This document shows, piece by piece, positions 18,314 to 27,077 of a stretch of DNA of 64,000 bases. The stretch comes from Pseudomonas sp. UBA5706 (GTDB taxonomy: Bacteria; Pseudomonadota; Gammaproteobacteria; Pseudomonadales; Pseudomonadaceae). The position numbers and the translations under genes were made by a program. The stretch covers positions 1 through 64,000 of the forward strand of contig NZ_DIHC01000038.1 of NCBI RefSeq assembly GCF_002419965.1, given 5' to 3'. Under the pieces are notes generated by a model, which searched no databases, was not told where the DNA came from, and worked only from the letters and a program-made list of their open reading frames with translations. Every line of letters starts with the position of its first letter. Position 1 is the stretch's first letter.

Positions 18314-19335
18314 TGTTCGTACTTTCTGCGCCCACCCGCCGTCGCTGGCTGCACTTTCGGCGTAATCGGCGAGGGTGGTGGTCTTTGTGCCTTTTTCTTG
18401 GCCTGTTCATCCTGTGCCTGGGCGGCGAGCTGATCGCCAACGACAAACCTTTGGTCATCGGCTACAAGGGCTCGTTGTATTTCCCGGCCGTGGAGCGTTA
18501 CACCGAGCAGAATTTCGGCGGTGCACTGCCGTTCCAGCCCGACTACCGCGACAGCTACGTGCGAGAGCTGATCGAAGGGCAGGGTGGCTGGCTGCTGTTT
18601 GCGCCGATACCGTTCAGTTACGACACCGTCAACTACGACCTGAGCACGCCCTCACCGACGCCGCCCTCCGCGCAGGACTGGCTGGGCACGGACGATCAGG
18701 CCCGCGATGTGCTGGCCCGGGTAATTTTCGGCACACGGGTCTCATTGCTTTTCGCCCTGGCGTTGACGCTGGTCAGCACCTTGATCGGGATCCTCGCCGG
18801 TGCCTTGCAGGGGTACTACGCCGGCTGGGTCGACCTGCTGGGGCAGCGTGTGCTGGAGGTTTGGGCTGGCCTGCCAGTGCTGTACCTGCTGATCATCCTC
18901 TCGGGCTTTGTCGAGCCCAGCTTCTGGTGGTTGCTGGGCATCATGGCGCTGTTTTCCTGGTTGACGCTGGTGGACGTGGTGCGCGCCGAGTTTCTGCGCG
19001 GGCGCAACCTGGAATACGTCAAGGCCGCCAAGGCGCTGGGCGTGGGTGACTTTCATGTGATGCTGCGGCACATCCTGCCCAATGCGATGACTGCAACGCT
19101 GAGCTATCTGCCGTTCATTCTGACCGGGGCAATTTCTACGCTCACTGCACTGGATTTCCTTGGTTTCGGCATGCCACTGGGTACGGCCTCCCTCGGTGAA
19201 CTGATCAGCCAGGGCAAGAACAACCTTCAGGCGCCCTGGCTGGCGCTGACTGCATTTTTTTCGTTGGCGCTGATTCTGTCGTTGCTGGTGTTCATCGGCG
19301 AAGCCTGCCGTGATGCCTTTGACCCTCGATTGTGA
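18313..19335 (+). CDS. yejE: Peptide ABC transporter permease, YejE-like
   Basis: A 340-residue second permease. A basic amino end (RRRWLHFRRNRRGWWS) precedes the first membrane segment. The periplasmic part contains GYKGSLYFPAVERYTEQNFGG, a YejE hallmark, and the EAA loop reads YVKAAKALGVGDFHVMLRHI. Start and stop positions interlock with the neighbouring importer genes. It forms the translocation pore with YejB. Confidence 0.9.
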   Translation: MFVLSAPTRRRWLHFRRNRRGWWSLCLFLGLFILCLGGELIANDKPLVIGYKGSLYFPAVERYTEQNFGGALPFQPDYRDSYVRELIEGQGGWLLFAPIPFSYDTVNYDLSTPSPTPPSAQDWLGTDDQARDVLARVIFGTRVSLLFALALTLVSTLIGILAGALQGYYAGWVDLLGQRVLEVWAGLPVLYLLIILSGFVEPSFWWLLGIMALFSWLTLVDVVRAEFLRGRNLEYVKAAKALGVGDFHVMLRHILPNAMTATLSYLPFILTGAISTLTALDFLGFGMPLGTASLGELISQGKNNLQAPWLALTAFFSLALILSLLVFIGEACRDAFDPRL

Positions 19336-19366
19336 CGCCGCCCATGATCCGCACAGGAAAACCGAA

Positions 19367-20968
19367 GTGAGTGAAGCATTGATTGAAATCCGCGACCTCA
19401 AGGTCGCGTTCGGCGGGCACAAGGCTGTTCGCGGCATCGACCTGGATATTCGCGCCGGTGAGTGCCTGGCGCTGGTGGGGGAGTCGGGCTCGGGCAAGTC
19501 GGTGACGGCGCATTCGATTCTGCAATTGCTGCCAGCCCATGTAACGAACAGCGCAGGCAGCATCCGCTTTCAGGGTGAAGAACTGCTCGGCGCCACCCCG
19601 CTGCGCTTGCAGCAGATTCGCGGTGACCGTATCGCCATGATCTTCCAGGAGCCCATGACCTCGCTCAATCCGCTGTATACGGTGGAGCGACAGCTGGCAG
19701 AGACCCTGGCCCTGCACAAGGGTTTGGCTCGTGCAGCGGCACGCAGGCGCGTTCTTGAGTTGCTGGAGCTGGTCGGTATCCAGCAGCCGGAGCAACGTCT
19801 CAACGCTTATCCGCATCAGCTGTCCGGGGGCCAGCGGCAACGGGTGATGATCGCCATGGCGCTGGCCTGCGAGCCCGTGTTGCTGATCGCCGACGAACCC
19901 ACCACCGCGCTCGACGTGACCGTGCAGCGACGCATCCTGACCCTGCTCAAAAACCTGCAGAAGCGTTTGGGGATGGCACTGTTGCTGATCAGCCATGATC
20001 TGAACGTAGTGCGCAGCATCGCGCAGCGCGTGGCGGTGATGCGCGGCGGTGTCATCGTCGAGACGGCCGAATGCTCAGCGCTTTTTGCCGCACCTGGGCA
20101 TGCCTACACGCGTGAGCTTCTGCAGGCCGAGCCGGACGGGCATGCACTGCCACGGACTAGGAGCGAAAACCTGCTGGAGGTGGATGACTTGCGAGTCTGG
20201 TTCTCGCAGGGCGGTTTGTTGCGACGCAAACCGCCGATCAAGGCGGTCGATGGCATCGCGCTGCGCCTGCAACGCGGCAAGACGCTGGGCATCGTTGGTG
20301 AGTCCGGCTCTGGCAAATCGACGCTGGGGCAGGCAATTGTGCGTCTGATCGATGCACAGGGCAGCATTCGCTACGACGGGCAATCACTGGATCGGCTCAA
20401 TGGCAGCGCCCTGCGCCCCTGGCGCCGCAAGATGCAGGTGGTGTTCCAGGACCCTTATGGCAGCCTGAGTCCGCGCATGAGCGTGCAGCAGGTTCTGGAA
20501 GAAGGCTTGCGCGTGCACACCGATCTCGACACCGGGCAACGCGAGGCCGAAGTCATCACGGCGCTGCACGAAGTGGGCCTGGACCCGCAAACCCGGCACC
20601 GTTACCCGCACGAGTTCTCGGGCGGTCAGCGGCAACGGATCGCCATCGCCAGGGCGTTGGTGCTCAAGCCCGAACTGATTCTGCTCGATGAACCGACGTC
20701 AGCGCTGGACAGGACTGTGCAAAAACAGGTGGTCAGCCTGTTGCGACGTTTGCAGGACGAGCATGGCTTCACCTACCTGTTCATCAGCCACGATCTGGCA
20801 GTGGTCCGCGCACTGGCCCACGACCTGATGGTGATCAAGGACGGCGTCGTCGTGGAAACGGGCGCTACCGAGCAACTGTTCGCATCGGCGCAGCATCCAT
20901 ATACCCAGGATCTGCTGGTGGCGTCGTTCGTTGAGTCCCCTGCGCCCAAGGCAGGCAGCATAGGCTGA
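19367..20968 (+). CDS. yejF: Peptide ABC transporter, double ATP-binding protein YejF-like
   Basis: A 533-residue ATPase with two ABC domains that energises the YejBE pore. Walker A motifs are GESGSGKS in both halves, the signature LSGGQRQRV is in the first and FSGGQRQRI in the second, and Walker B plus switch regions (DEPTTALD, DEPTSALD) are intact. GTG 19367 is chosen because AGGAAA lies about 6 bases upstream and the length then matches E. coli YejF (529); an in-frame ATG at 19310 lies inside yejE. Confidence 0.88.
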   Translation: MSEALIEIRDLKVAFGGHKAVRGIDLDIRAGECLALVGESGSGKSVTAHSILQLLPAHVTNSAGSIRFQGEELLGATPLRLQQIRGDRIAMIFQEPMTSLNPLYTVERQLAETLALHKGLARAAARRRVLELLELVGIQQPEQRLNAYPHQLSGGQRQRVMIAMALACEPVLLIADEPTTALDVTVQRRILTLLKNLQKRLGMALLLISHDLNVVRSIAQRVAVMRGGVIVETAECSALFAAPGHAYTRELLQAEPDGHALPRTRSENLLEVDDLRVWFSQGGLLRRKPPIKAVDGIALRLQRGKTLGIVGESGSGKSTLGQAIVRLIDAQGSIRYDGQSLDRLNGSALRPWRRKMQVVFQDPYGSLSPRMSVQQVLEEGLRVHTDLDTGQREAEVITALHEVGLDPQTRHRYPHEFSGGQRQRIAIARALVLKPELILLDEPTSALDRTVQKQVVSLLRRLQDEHGFTYLFISHDLAVVRALAHDLMVIKDGVVVETGATEQLFASAQHPYTQDLLVASFVESPAPKAGSIG

Positions 20969-21110
20969 TGAGGTAAGTTGGCCGGCGGCGCATACGCTGC
21001 ATACGCATGGCCCGCTGTCTGCAGTGCAGCGATCGCTATATAGTCCTCATCACAGCGCGAGGCGAATGAAACGCTCGTCGCTGGCTTACAGATCACTTTC
21101 AGGACAGACG

Positions 21111-21464
21111 ATGAATCAATCTCCAACATCTGCGGTGCTGCTGTTTTCCTATGGCACCTTGCAGGACAAGGCCGTGCAGCTGGCTCAATTTGGCAGGGAA
21201 CTGGCCGGCGACGCTGACCGGATGACAGGCTATAAACAATCCTGGGTGGAGATTACCGACCCCGATGTACTCAGCGTCAGCGGCAAGACGCATCACCCGA
21301 TTGTCAGTCCCGGTTCCGATGCTGCGGACAGTGTTGCAGGCACGGTCTTTCAGATCACCGAGCAGGAATTGGCGGCAGCGGATGCCTATGAAGTGTCGGA
21401 CTACCAGCGGGTACGCGTGACGCTGTCTTCTGGCCGCAGCGCGTGGGTGTACGTGAAGGCCTAG
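21111..21464 (+). CDS. Gamma-glutamylcyclotransferase-like (AIG2) protein
   Basis: A 117-residue small protein of the GGCT/AIG2 fold, opening with the signature LFSYGTLQDKAVQ; the conserved acidic catalytic position is in AADAYEVSDYQRV. Members act on gamma-glutamyl amines or remain uncharacterised. ATG 21111 has AGGACAG upstream at 6 bases. It lies 142 bases after yejF, possibly a separate unit, and converges on the chemoreceptor gene. Confidence 0.8.
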   Translation: MNQSPTSAVLLFSYGTLQDKAVQLAQFGRELAGDADRMTGYKQSWVEITDPDVLSVSGKTHHPIVSPGSDAADSVAGTVFQITEQELAAADAYEVSDYQRVRVTLSSGRSAWVYVKA

Positions 21465-21505
21465 CCGCGCTGGGCTGCGGTGGCCGACCCGCCACCGTTG
21501 CGAGT

Positions 21506-21531
21506 GGCCGCACCTTTGACCGGGTGCGGCC
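21506..21531. terminator. Hairpin between convergent genes
   Basis: A perfect 9-bp GC-rich stem (GGCCGCACC / GGTGCGGCC) with an 8-base loop lies between the AIG2 gene (plus) and the chemoreceptor (minus). The symmetrical position suits a bidirectional transcript end, though neither side has a run of T. Confidence 0.45.
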
Positions 21532-21538
21532 TCGGCCA

Positions 21539-23428
21539 TCAGATGCGGAAGCTGCCCACCAGTTGTTTCAAACGCGATGACTGCTGCTCCAGGTCAGTAC
21601 AGGCGCGCAGGGTCGCGTTGAGGTTTTCCACACCTTCCTGGTTCAAAGTATTGATCTCGGTGATGTCCACGTTGATGGCCTCCACGACTGCGGTTTGCTC
21701 TTCGGTCGCCGTCGCGACCGACTGGTTCATGCCGTCGATTTCGCCGATGCGCGCCGTCACGCTCTCCAGGCTGCCGCCGGCGCGATTAGCGATGCTCACG
21801 CTTTCACCGCTCTCACGCTGACTCTCGTTCATGATCGCCACCGCTTCGCGTGCACCGAGCTGCAGCTCCTCGATCATCTTCTGTACCTGGCTTGACGACT
21901 CCTGAGTGCGGTGGGCCAGGCTGCGCACTTCGTCAGCGACCACGGCAAACCCGCGACCTGCTTCACCGGCACGGGCGGCTTCGATGGCGGCATTAAGGGC
22001 CAGCAGGTTGGTTTGCTGGGAAATGCCGGTGATGACTTCGAGAATCTGACCGATGTTGGCGGTCTTGGTATTGAGCAGTTCGATCTGCCCGCTGGCGCTG
22101 CTGATCCTTGTGGAGAGGCGGTTCATCGCCTGAATGTTCTGGCTGACCACCTCCTGCCCATCGGCGGCAAGGCTGCGGGCGTCGCTGGAATGGCCCGAAG
22201 CACGGGCGGCATTCTGGGCGATCTCCTGCGCCGCAGCTCCCAGTTGGTTGATGGCCGCCGCCACGCTGTTGGTACGGTTGGCCTGTTGATCGGAGTTGAG
22301 CATCGAGGAGTTGGAGGCGCTGACGACGCGGAGCGCGACTTCGTTGAGCTGCACGGTGGAAGAGGCAACTTCACGCATTGACTGGTGAATCCGCTCGACG
22401 AACAGATTGAAGCCATTACCCAGGTAGCCGAATTCATCCTGGCTTTGGATCGTCAGGCGCTTGGTCAGGTCCCCTTCGCCTGCGGCAATGTCGTGCATGG
22501 CTTTGCCCATCAGGTTCAGGGGGCGCAGCAGTACGCTCAGCAACATGCCCATCAGGATGATGATCGACACCACGGCGATCACTGTCGCCACGACCGCCGA
22601 GGTACGGAAGTCGCTCAGCAGGGCGTACGCCTGGGTCTTGTCCACGGCAACGCCGACGTACCAGTTGACCGAGGGCAGGCCGTTGACCCGAGCAAAGGTC
22701 AGGATCTGGGTCTTGCCGGCCAGCGTGCTTTCACTGATTTCGGTCGACAGTCTGGGTGTGTCGGTGGGGTACACCTGTGCCAGGGTTTTCATCACCAGGG
22801 ACGTGTCCGGGTGCACCAGAATCCGCCCGCTGTCATCGACCAAAAAGGCGTAGCCGTTGCCCTGTACGCGTAGCGAGCTGATCATTTTCACCAGCGTGTC
22901 CAGGCTCAGGTCGCCACCGACCACACCCTGCTGGCCGGTGATGTCCTTGGCGGGTGTGGCGATGGTGACGATCAGCCCCTTGGTCACGGCATCCAGATAC
23001 GGCTCGGTCAGGGTGGTCTTGCCGGCCGTCACGGCATCCTTGTACCAGGGCCGCGTGCGTGGGTCGTAGCCGGCAGGCATGTCTTCCGGTGGCTGCATGG
23101 TGAATGCGCCGTCACCCTGGCCCAGGTAGACGCTCATGAAGGTGCCCAGCAGGGTCTTTTGTTTCAGCGCCTGGGCGCGCGCCTCTTAATCGGGCGCGGT
23201 TGCGAGCGTCTCGGCGATGCTCTCGACCAGTAGAATCCTTCCTGACAACCAGCTCTGGATGTTGCCCGCAGTGCCTTCACTGGTCTCGCCCAGCCCTTGC
23301 TTGAGCTGGCTTGCCGTTGCGTGCCGCTGCAAGTAGTCGTTGTAAAGCGTGAACAGGGTGAAGGCTGCGATGACGACGAGGGAAGCTGCCAAAAGGATTT
23401 TGTGGCTGAATTTCAATGATCTGGTCAT
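21539..23428 (-). pseudogene. PctA-type amino-acid chemoreceptor with in-frame stop
   Basis: A methyl-accepting chemotaxis protein interrupted by one TAA at 23186-23188 (codon 81). Reading through it, the gene is exactly 629 codons plus stop, the length of P. aeruginosa PctA. Codons 1-80 give the first membrane segment and the start of the sensor. After the stop the same frame resumes and carries a dCache domain with amino-acid ligand residues (YDPRTRPWYKD, PYLDA, GGDLSL), a second membrane segment (about 285-307), HAMP, and an intact signalling tip (EAARAGEAGRGFAVVADEVR). An internal restart at the ATG at 23137 would lack the first membrane helix. Either a recent nonsense mutation or a base-call error. 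Confidence 0.85.
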
Positions 23429-23717
23429 GGCCTGAAGATCCGCGTGGCTGATTCGGGTAAGCGCGTTTTATGCATACGCTTGAGCGTGATATCGGCTCAA
23501 GTCGCGGCCGGTCCAGTGGATGTGTCGTGAAATCAGGCACATCCCGTGCGCTTCCCGACCGTCGGTCATTGCTTGCGCATGATTGGCCTGGGTGGTGTCG
23601 GCATCGCTGCGCTTGCCATCAGAGCGTGCGGGAAAGCAACACGTTCAAGGCACGGTGCTGAATGCCTGGGGCAGGCTGCTGTCACAGCCTGTACTGCCAT
23701 TTTTGAAGAGGTGCGAC

Positions 23718-24716
23718 ATGAATTTGCCCGACCACATGAACTACATCCAGATCACCGAACCCGGCGGCCCCCACGTGTTAAAGCTGGCCGAGACCGATGT
23801 GCCAAGGCCTGATGACCATCAGTTGCTGATCAAGGTTCACGCGGCGGGCATCAACCGTCCTGACGTGATCCAGCGCACGGGTAAATATCCGATGAAGCCC
23901 GGGATGAGTCCGGTGCCGGGCCTGGAGGTGGCCGGTGAGATCGTCGCACTCGGTTCAGCGGTCACTGGCTTTCAGCTCGGCGAGAAGGTCTGTGCGCTGA
24001 CCAATGGCGGAGGGTATGCCGAGTATTGCGTGGTACCGGCGTCCCAAGCGTTGCCGGTTCCTGCCGGCGTGGACATGCTGCAGGCAGCTGCGATACCGGA
24101 AACCTTCTTTACCGTCTGGGCCAATCTGTTCGAGCTGGGCCGGGCCAGCAAGGGCGAAACCGTGCTGATCCACGGTGGCACCAGTGGTATCGGCACCACG
24201 GCCTTGATGCTGTGCAAGGCGCTGGGGATCAACGCTTTCGCGACCGCGGGCAGCGAGCAAAAATGCGCGCAGATTCGTGCGCTGGGTGCGCAAGCGATCA
24301 ACTATCGCGACGCTGATTTTTCCCAGGTCATTGCCCAGCGAACCGAGGACAAGGGCGTCGATGTGATTCTCGACATCATGGGCGGCAGCTATTTCCAGGG
24401 CAACGTGGCCTCCCTCGCACGCCGTGGTCGATTGGTGATCATCGGTTTTCTCGGCGGCAGCTCGGTCAAGGACTTCAGCTTGCCGGCGCTGATAGACAAA
24501 CAGGCCTCGGTGACAGGCTCGATGATGCGTTCGCGCAGCGCAGCCGAGAAGGCCGAAATCGCCCGGGCGGTGAAAGCCAATGTCTGGCCGTTGCTCGCCC
24601 AGGGGCAATGCCTGCCCATTATTGACCGGGTGTTCCCGCTAGCCGAAGCGAGCAGCGCGCATCAACGAATGGAGGAGGGCGAGCACATCGGCAAAATCGT
24701 GCTGAATGTCGTGTGA
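23718..24716 (+). CDS. NAD(P)H-quinone oxidoreductase, zinc-free MDR family (PIG3-like)
   Basis: A 332-residue medium-chain reductase that transfers hydride from NADPH to quinones or enones. It has a GroES-like amino half (AAGINRPDVIQRTGKYP) and a Rossmann half with HGGTSGIGTTALML. The zinc ligands of alcohol dehydrogenases are absent. ATG 23718 follows AGAGGTG; the frame is open upstream to 23583 without a ribosome site. It stands alone, convergent with the monooxygenase gene. Confidence 0.87.
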   Translation: MNLPDHMNYIQITEPGGPHVLKLAETDVPRPDDHQLLIKVHAAGINRPDVIQRTGKYPMKPGMSPVPGLEVAGEIVALGSAVTGFQLGEKVCALTNGGGYAEYCVVPASQALPVPAGVDMLQAAAIPETFFTVWANLFELGRASKGETVLIHGGTSGIGTTALMLCKALGINAFATAGSEQKCAQIRALGAQAINYRDADFSQVIAQRTEDKGVDVILDIMGGSYFQGNVASLARRGRLVIIGFLGGSSVKDFSLPALIDKQASVTGSMMRSRSAAEKAEIARAVKANVWPLLAQGQCLPIIDRVFPLAEASSAHQRMEEGEHIGKIVLNVV

Positions 24717-24792
24717 AGGTGCGCAGATAAGCGAACGCACCCTGAGCCGGGCCTTCGCGCTGCCTCAGGCGCGCATTGATGACGCGAGGCAA

Positions 24793-26004
24793 TCATCCGG
24801 CCCGTGTCTGCTGCAGCGCCTCATAATCAGGCAGGGTGATGGCGTCAGCGTTGGGGGAAAGGAACGTGCCGAGCAAGCGCTTGAACCCCGGCGCGGTGGC
24901 CAGCCTTAGCACGGCATGGCCGAGCCCGATACCGAAGCGCGAGTGCGGCGACGCCAGTCTAGGTGCGAATTTGGGTACTTTCTGTGCCTGAGTCACGTAA
25001 GGTCGCATCAGTTGTTCATAAGCAGCGAAGGCGCGGGCATGGTCGTCGTGACGGAGCAGTTCTCCGGCCAGCACGTAGGCTCCGCTCAGCCCCAGGCTGG
25101 TACCCATGCCACTGATGGGAGAGGCGCAATAGGCGGCGTCGCCCACCAACGCGATACGCCCCTTCGACCAGCGCGGCAGCTTGACCTGTCCGACTGCTTC
25201 CAGGTAGAGGTCGGTGGTGTGATCCAGCGCGGCGAGGACGCGGGCGGTTTCCCAGCCAGCATCGGCAAAGATGCGCTTAAGCAGTGCTTTCTGTTGGTCC
25301 TGCGCCAGTTTTTCGTAGCCGCTGGGGGGCTGTTGAAAAGACAGCAGCGCGCGGGTGCTGCCCAGGTTGTCCGGGCGCAAGCAGACACAGCGCCCGCCTG
25401 GGATGTTGTACCAGCGCATGCAGTCCCCGTCGCTGGGCTGCCGCGGGAGGGTGAAGTAAGCGGTGTAGAGATCCAGGGAGCGGCGCTGGACTTCGTTGCC
25501 AAAGACCTTGTTGCGGGTTGACGAACCGATCCCCTCGGCCACGATCACCAGATCGTAATCCTGCGTATCACCGCATTCGAATCGCACATGAACCTGCTGA
25601 CCATCGTCCACGATGGCTTCAATGCTGTCCCCGAAGCGGTAGGTCACTCGCTCTTGGCTGTGTTGGATCAGCAGCTTGGCGAGTTCACCGCGCAGGATCT
25701 CCAGTTCGGCAATCGGTCCTTCGCCGTCGAAGGCCTGCACCCCGATGAACGCCTTGGTCCGGTTGCTCCGATCAACGAAGGCGATGCCCCGTTCATCGGT
25801 GGTGTTTGCCCGCACGCGGTCTTCCAGCCCCATGCGCTGGATGACGGTACGCCCGGCGCCGCGAACGTCGATGGTCTGCCCACCGTCGCGAAAAGCCGGT
25901 GCTTTTTCCACCACCGTGACAGTGCTGCCTGACCGGGACAACCAATAGGCTATCGCCGGGCCTGCGATGCTGGCGCCGGTGACAAGAATGTTTTGCGCTT
26001 TCAT
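24793..26004 (-). CDS. FAD-dependent aromatic-type monooxygenase
   Basis: A 403-residue flavoprotein hydroxylase (PHBH/TetX-like). The FAD-binding Rossmann motif GASIAGPAIAYWL is at about 10-22, the DG-type motif is DYDLVIVAEGIGSSTR, and the second FAD motif GRIALVGDAAYCASPISGMG is near 290. The ATG at 26004 shares its first base with the stop of the MarR gene (TGATG), so the pair is one operon in which MarR likely senses the monooxygenase substrate. The first motif is GxSxxG rather than GxGxxG, as in TetX relatives. Confidence 0.88.
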   Translation of the reverse strand: MKAQNILVTGASIAGPAIAYWLSRSGSTVTVVEKAPAFRDGGQTIDVRGAGRTVIQRMGLEDRVRANTTDERGIAFVDRSNRTKAFIGVQAFDGEGPIAELEILRGELAKLLIQHSQERVTYRFGDSIEAIVDDGQQVHVRFECGDTQDYDLVIVAEGIGSSTRNKVFGNEVQRRSLDLYTAYFTLPRQPSDGDCMRWYNIPGGRCVCLRPDNLGSTRALLSFQQPPSGYEKLAQDQQKALLKRIFADAGWETARVLAALDHTTDLYLEAVGQVKLPRWSKGRIALVGDAAYCASPISGMGTSLGLSGAYVLAGELLRHDDHARAFAAYEQLMRPYVTQAQKVPKFAPRLASPHSRFGIGLGHAVLRLATAPGFKRLLGTFLSPNADAITLPDYEALQQTRAG

Positions 26005-26522
26005 CACACGTCCTGGTTTGCGAGGGTAGGGTTGGTGTCGCACGGCAAAGTGGCGCGATACACGTCGATCACCTGACCGAGAAACCGCTGCACCACCGCG
26101 CGGTCTTCGCCATCGAGCGCATTCAGCACGGCGCCCAGGGCCTCCAGCATCGGCGCCATATGCCGATAGGCCCGAGCCACGGAAGCCTGCACTGGGCAGA
26201 CCAGCACCCGACGTTTGTCGTTCATCTGGCGCTCGCGAATCACATGCCCGGCGCGTTCCAGGCGGTCGACCACCTGGGTGATGCCAGCGGTGGTGATGGA
26301 CAGGCGTGCTGCCAGCTCGGTGGGTGGCAAAGGGCCGTCGGTGATCAGGTGTTCCAATGCCGCCATGTCGGTCTGGTTGATGCCCAGCACTGTGCACAAG
26401 ACGCCAGCAGCCTTGCGCGTCAGGATGGATATCTGTTGCAACTGTTGACCGACGGCATCGCTGGCGATCTGTAGCCGGCGGGGGTCTTCGGCTGAAAAGG
26501 GTGCAGAGGAGGGCGTCTTCAT
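26004..26522 (-). CDS. MarR family transcriptional regulator
   Basis: A 172-residue winged-helix repressor. The recognition region reads LPPTELAARLSITTAGITQVVDRLERAGHVIRERQMNDKRRV, with the conserved wing D-R. The start is uncertain: ATG 26522 is used, but the frame continues to a GTG at 26567; neither has a good ribosome site. It overlaps the monooxygenase gene by one base. A perfect palindrome just upstream (26577-26595) is the likely operator, giving autoregulation of both genes. Confidence 0.87.
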   Translation of the reverse strand: MKTPSSAPFSAEDPRRLQIASDAVGQQLQQISILTRKAAGVLCTVLGINQTDMAALEHLITDGPLPPTELAARLSITTAGITQVVDRLERAGHVIRERQMNDKRRVLVCPVQASVARAYRHMAPMLEALGAVLNALDGEDRAVVQRFLGQVIDVYRATLPCDTNPTLANQDV

Positions 26523-26576
26523 CAAGGTTTCTGCGCATGATCCAGTGGCTGGGTGCTGAGCGCGCACAGTAACAAA

Positions 26577-26595
26577 TAGCTAACTCGCTTAGCTA
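26577..26595. promoter_or_regulatory. Palindromic MarR operator candidate
   Basis: Perfect inverted repeat TAGCTAA - CTCGC - TTAGCTA, centred 64 bases upstream of ATG 26522 and only 10 bases from the alternative GTG. Size and symmetry match MarR sites. Confidence 0.6.
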
Positions 26596-27077
26596 GTTTT
26601 ATCGTTTCGCTGTGAAATCGTCAGCGCATGCGGTGTGATGCAGGTGTACAGCAATTGCCAATAGACCCGGGCGGCTGGTCCTTTCCCCATGGATTGCAGC
26701 CCGGTTTGAACCTGAGTCCGTGTGCGGTGAGGGCGAACAAGTGATTTTTTCTTACCGGTTTGCGACCGCTGTCAGCCCCGCGATGCGTGCGTCAAGGCCA
26801 TGACAACCGGGCACGTTGTCGCAGGGCAGCGTCTCGCCGGGGTTGTGCTGAAGCGTTTCAGCTGGCATAAAAGAAAAGGCTTTCAACGCGTAAATCCAGG
26901 CAAACATGGATGACGCGCAGATGGCAGCCATCCCATGAATCAACCTGCTACACCCTGACCGTGCTCGCCGCTACCGCCTCCAAGGCGACTGTTCGCGCGA
27001 TCTACCTGCCCTTGAACCTCATAGAGGCCATTCATTCGGCGCGCCCAAGCGCCGTGCTGCAAAAAAGGACCGGACCA
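26596..27077. other. Intergenic region before the MFS gene
   Basis: About 480 bases with no supported gene; the short minus-strand frame at 26752-26943 has no family likeness. It contains a LacI/Cra-like operator (26847-26862), and the leader of the MFS gene with AAAGGACC at 27064-27071. Confidence 0.5.
26847..26862. promoter_or_regulatory. Cra/FruR-like (LacI-family) operator candidate
   Basis: Perfect 16-bp palindrome GCTGAAGCGTTTCAGC apart from its central step. It differs at one position from the palindromic form of the Cra consensus (GCTGAAACGTTTCAGC). It sits 215 bases before the polyol-type permease start. No LacI-family gene is in the window, so the regulator would act in trans. Confidence 0.5.

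Noticed and set aside
26005..26538. Upstream extension of the monooxygenase frame across the MarR gene
   Set aside because: The added codons run out of frame through the MarR coding sequence; the ATG at 26004 starts at the natural flavoprotein amino end.
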